A DNA stretch of 6,889 nt, taken from assembly GCA_012513545.1 (NCBI GenBank), contig JAAZCB010000209.1, forward strand, positions 1-6,889, in the 5' to 3' direction. Position 1 is the first letter of the stretch; the number at the start of each line of letters is the position of its first letter. Of this stretch, positions 5,853-6,889 are shown in pieces. The notes below the pieces were generated by a model that worked only from the letters and a program-made list of their open reading frames with translations, made no database searches and was not told the origin of the DNA. The stretch comes from Clostridiaceae bacterium. GTDB lineage: Bacteria > Bacillota_A > Clostridia > Acetivibrionales > Acetivibrionaceae. A program made the translations under genes and the position numbers.

Positions 5853-5921
5853 TTACTCGTAAATTATATCATTTTTTTTATAACTTTCAAAGATAATAAT
5901 AACATCAAAATCATCGTTCAT
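5853..5921 (-). pseudogene. 22-codon mini-ORF: remnant 5' end of the 103-aa gene or leader peptide
   Basis: ATG 5921 with the GGAGGGG ribosome site of the repeat starts MNDDFD, identical to the 103-residue protein. At codon 7 the homology ends and the frame continues as VIIIFESYKKNDIIYE to TAA at 5853-5855. It is either a start stub left where the duplication ended or a short leader peptide upstream of wbpA (160 nt to its ATG). The probable wbpA promoter lies inside it, which favours the remnant reading. No peptide is predicted to have a function. Confidence 0.5.
5863..5890 (-). promoter_or_regulatory. Probable sigma-A promoter of the wbp operon
   Basis: Minus strand: TTGAAA -35 (5885-5890), 16-bp spacer containing an A8 run, TATAAT -10 (5863-5868). 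The predicted start is about 5856, giving a 5' leader of ~164 nt to wbpA. It lies just left of repeat copy 2, in sequence unique to this side, so the operon does not depend on the repeat's own promoters. The 5693-5852 leader is AT-rich and I see no clear hairpin or terminator in it. Confidence 0.7.
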
Positions 5922-6007
5922 ATATATTCCCCTCCCAAATACTTTAGGAGAGAAAATTAAATGGTGCATGCATAGGTAAAAATAACCAACACATGCACCG
6001 TATATGC

Positions 6008-6036
6008 TTGAAAACGGACAACACTTAGAGTATAAT
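6008..6036 (+). promoter_or_regulatory. Near-consensus sigma-A promoter, plus strand (copy 2)
   Basis: TTGAAA (6008-6013), 17-bp spacer, TATAAT (6031-6036), predicted start G6043. Identical hexamers, spacer and start region to copy 1. Confidence 0.75.
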
Positions 6037-6042
6037 TATCTA

Positions 6043-6131
6043 GGTGCTGTGGGAGTGTAAACTCCGCGTGTCGGTAGCCGATCTACCTGCATGAGCCTTC
6101 AAGTGTTGGCCCACTTGAAGGTCACGGCACT
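6043..6131 (+). ncRNA. Candidate small structured RNA, four-way junction (copy 2)
   Basis: Same fold as 1434-1522: closing stem 6044-6051 with 6123-6130, GNRA-capped hairpin 6052-6065, second hairpin 6073-6087 and third hairpin 6096-6121. The third hairpin has a perfect 10-bp stem here (CCUUCAAGUG/CACUUGAAGG), against one G-U in copy 1. Two of the substitutions relative to copy 1 fall in loops (6080 and 6108). Transcription would run towards the 3' end of the FrhB-like gene and could interfere with leftward read-through. No intrinsic terminator with a U-tract follows. Confidence 0.5.
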
Positions 6132-6152
6132 ATTTAATTTTCCCTACTGGAA

Positions 6153-6181
6153 ATTATATAATAACAGGAGGGAATTGGCAA
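6153..6181 (-). promoter_or_regulatory. Sigma-A promoter reading leftward into the leader (copy 2)
   Basis: Minus strand: TTGCCA (6176-6181), 17-bp spacer, TATAAT (6153-6158). The predicted start near 6145 coincides with the outer edge of the inverted repeat. It gives the wbp operon a possible second, distal promoter through the structured leader. Confidence 0.62.
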
Positions 6182-6205
6182 GGAATATTGATGCGTTTTT
6201 AGAAT

Positions 6206-6311
6206 TACCTTCTTATTCCTTGGCAGTATTTTTACATACAAAATGTCTATTCACATATATTCCAAATTATCTCAACAAAATTCCTTAACAAAATCACTTT
6301 TACTTATCATA
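6206..6311. other. AT-rich intergenic gap with no recognised element
   Basis: The gap lies between the end of repeat copy 2 and the stop codon of the FrhB-like gene. I see no gene, hairpin terminator or promoter of good quality. Leftward read-through from the FrhB-like gene into the repeat is therefore possible. Confidence 0.6.
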
Positions 6312-6889
6312 CTATATACCTATTCTTCGAATTATTTTTTTTGTAGTTTTTTCAATCAAGCTGGGATTGCAATATTTTAATACTGCTACTTTCAAATCTT
6401 GTTTTTTGAGAACTTCCCAAAATTTATTTCTATTTTTCGGGTATCTCACTGATTTAATTAGCTTTGGATTCCCTTTAATTATAACTGCCAAATCAGTTGG
6501 ATATAATACCATTCTATCAGAAGCCATTTTTATAAGTTCATCACCTTTTGATGAATTACCAATAATAACAGATGTCCCATTTTTATTGTATAAATTGCCA
6601 TTTCTCTCTTTACTCCAAAAATCCCCTAAAGTACAATCACCAAATCTAGGGAATCCTTTAAACTTACAATCATAACATGATGGTCTTATAGCATGCTCAA
6701 TAAATGCTCGTCCCATACTAGTTTCATAATAAAGTTGAGTAAATTGTTTATTATTTCCGAAATGGGCACTTAAGAACATCTGTTTCCACCCTTTTTGCTT
6801 ATCTCTTAAATTTAATGAAATAACCTTAGATTTATATTGCTTCTCTAAATCTTGTATAAATAATTTTAAAATCAAAGATGAAGTAGGCC
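6312..6889 (-). CDS. FrhB/FdhB-like iron-sulfur protein, C-terminal part (partial)
   Basis: The frame is open to the right edge, continuing upstream of a TTG at 6875 as ...PTSS, so the N-terminus lies outside the window; about 192 residues are seen. The visible part matches the coenzyme F420 hydrogenase/dehydrogenase beta-subunit C-terminal domain: EKQYKSKVISLNLRDKQKGW, then RPSCYDCKFKGFPRFGDCTLGDFW (coded around 6690-6620) with a CxxC pair that helps bind an iron-sulfur cluster and the conserved GDxTLGDFW. Family members outside methanogens often sit in polysaccharide clusters next to polysaccharide pyruvyl transferases; their reaction there is poorly defined. The C-terminus is basic (EKTTKKIIRRIGI). 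Codon use is more AT-rich than the wbp genes. It is transcribed in the same direction as wbp but separated from it by repeat copy 2. Confidence 0.85.
   Translation of the reverse strand, partial: PTSSLILKLFIQDLEKQYKSKVISLNLRDKQKGWKQMFLSAHFGNNKQFTQLYYETSMGRAFIEHAIRPSCYDCKFKGFPRFGDCTLGDFWSKERNGNLYNKNGTSVIIGNSSKGDELIKMASDRMVLYPTDLAVIIKGNPKLIKSVRYPKNRNKFWEVLKKQDLKVAVLKYCNPSLIEKTTKKIIRRIGI

Larger units (their letters stand above)
5922..6145 (-). promoter_or_regulatory. Candidate structured leader RNA upstream of wbpA (copy 2)
   Basis: Equivalent of 1312-1536. The long closing stem (6145-6132 with 5962-5949) keeps 13 Watson-Crick pairs plus one G-U where copy 1 has G-C. The same base change also turns one pair of the Shine-Dalgarno hairpin (5952-5947 with 5935-5930) into G-U, so both competing helices survive. 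The third hairpin is perfect here: 10 bp, 6121-6112 with 6105-6096. Transcription from 6153-6181 would carry this leader and the mini-ORF towards wbpA, 229 nt from the leader's end to the wbpA ATG. Confidence 0.45.
5946..6148. repeat. Inverted repeat pair enclosing a ~203-bp segment (copy 2)
   Basis: Arms 5946-5967 and 6127-6148 match at 19 of 22 positions. The segment between them is in the same orientation as in copy 1, with the internal promoter (6008-6036) pointing right, away from wbpA. If the segment inverted, that promoter would point at the wbp operon. No recombinase gene is in the window. Confidence 0.8.
5904..6205. repeat. 302-bp direct repeat, copy 2
   Basis: Same orientation as 1294-1595. 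It lies upstream of the wbp operon, between wbpA and the 3' end of the FrhB-like gene. It keeps every element of copy 1: Shine-Dalgarno hairpin and ATG, inverted repeat pair, plus-strand promoter and fold, minus-strand promoter. Only the downstream gene is missing. No other gene is present in 5922-6311; this non-coding stretch of nearly 400 bp is mostly the repeat. Confidence 0.95.

Overview
The window looks like chromosomal DNA of a low-GC Gram-positive anaerobe, most likely a clostridium. The base composition is AT-rich, purine-rich Shine-Dalgarno sites (GGAGG type) precede nearly every gene, promoters have sigma-A form, and VanZ-type membrane proteins and clostridial-style surface-polysaccharide genes are present. 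The species cannot be fixed from the sequence alone. Every convincing protein gene is on the minus strand, so the window reads right to left.

Right edge (6312-6889): the C-terminal part of an FrhB/FdhB-like iron-sulfur protein of the kind often found in polysaccharide clusters. Middle (1597-5692): a complete four-gene operon, wbpA-wbpB-wbpD-wbpE. Its order follows the pathway from UDP-GlcNAc: 6-dehydrogenation, 3-oxidation, 3-transamination and 3-N-acetylation (the acetyltransferase gene precedes the aminotransferase gene). The expected product is UDP-2,3-diacetamido-2,3-dideoxy-glucuronic acid, a precursor for surface glycan. No WbpI-type 2-epimerase is in the window. Left (1000-1311): a 103-residue protein of unknown function. 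Far left (1-865): two tandem VanZ-family membrane proteins, the first cut by the window edge.

The most unusual content is non-coding. A ~302-bp unit occurs twice as a direct repeat (1294-1595 and 5904-6205, about 96% identical), exactly bracketing the wbp operon. Each copy contains a long imperfect inverted repeat (20/22 and 19/22) enclosing ~203 bp, a near-consensus plus-strand promoter followed at once by a four-way-junction RNA fold, and a second near-consensus promoter on the minus strand whose predicted start falls on the outer edge of the inverted repeat. On the minus strand each copy ends with a Shine-Dalgarno hairpin and ATG. In copy 1 this drives the 103-residue gene. In copy 2 only the first six codons match that gene, and the frame then runs into a 22-residue mini-ORF upstream of wbpA.

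Three readings fit the repeat: a riboswitch-like or translation-controlling leader RNA, an antisense RNA/leader pair, or an invertible promoter switch of the clostridial phase-variation type. The paired copies could also let the sugar cassette be lost or exchanged by homologous recombination. All three readings are inferences from the sequence; the repeat, the promoters and the base-pairing are directly visible.
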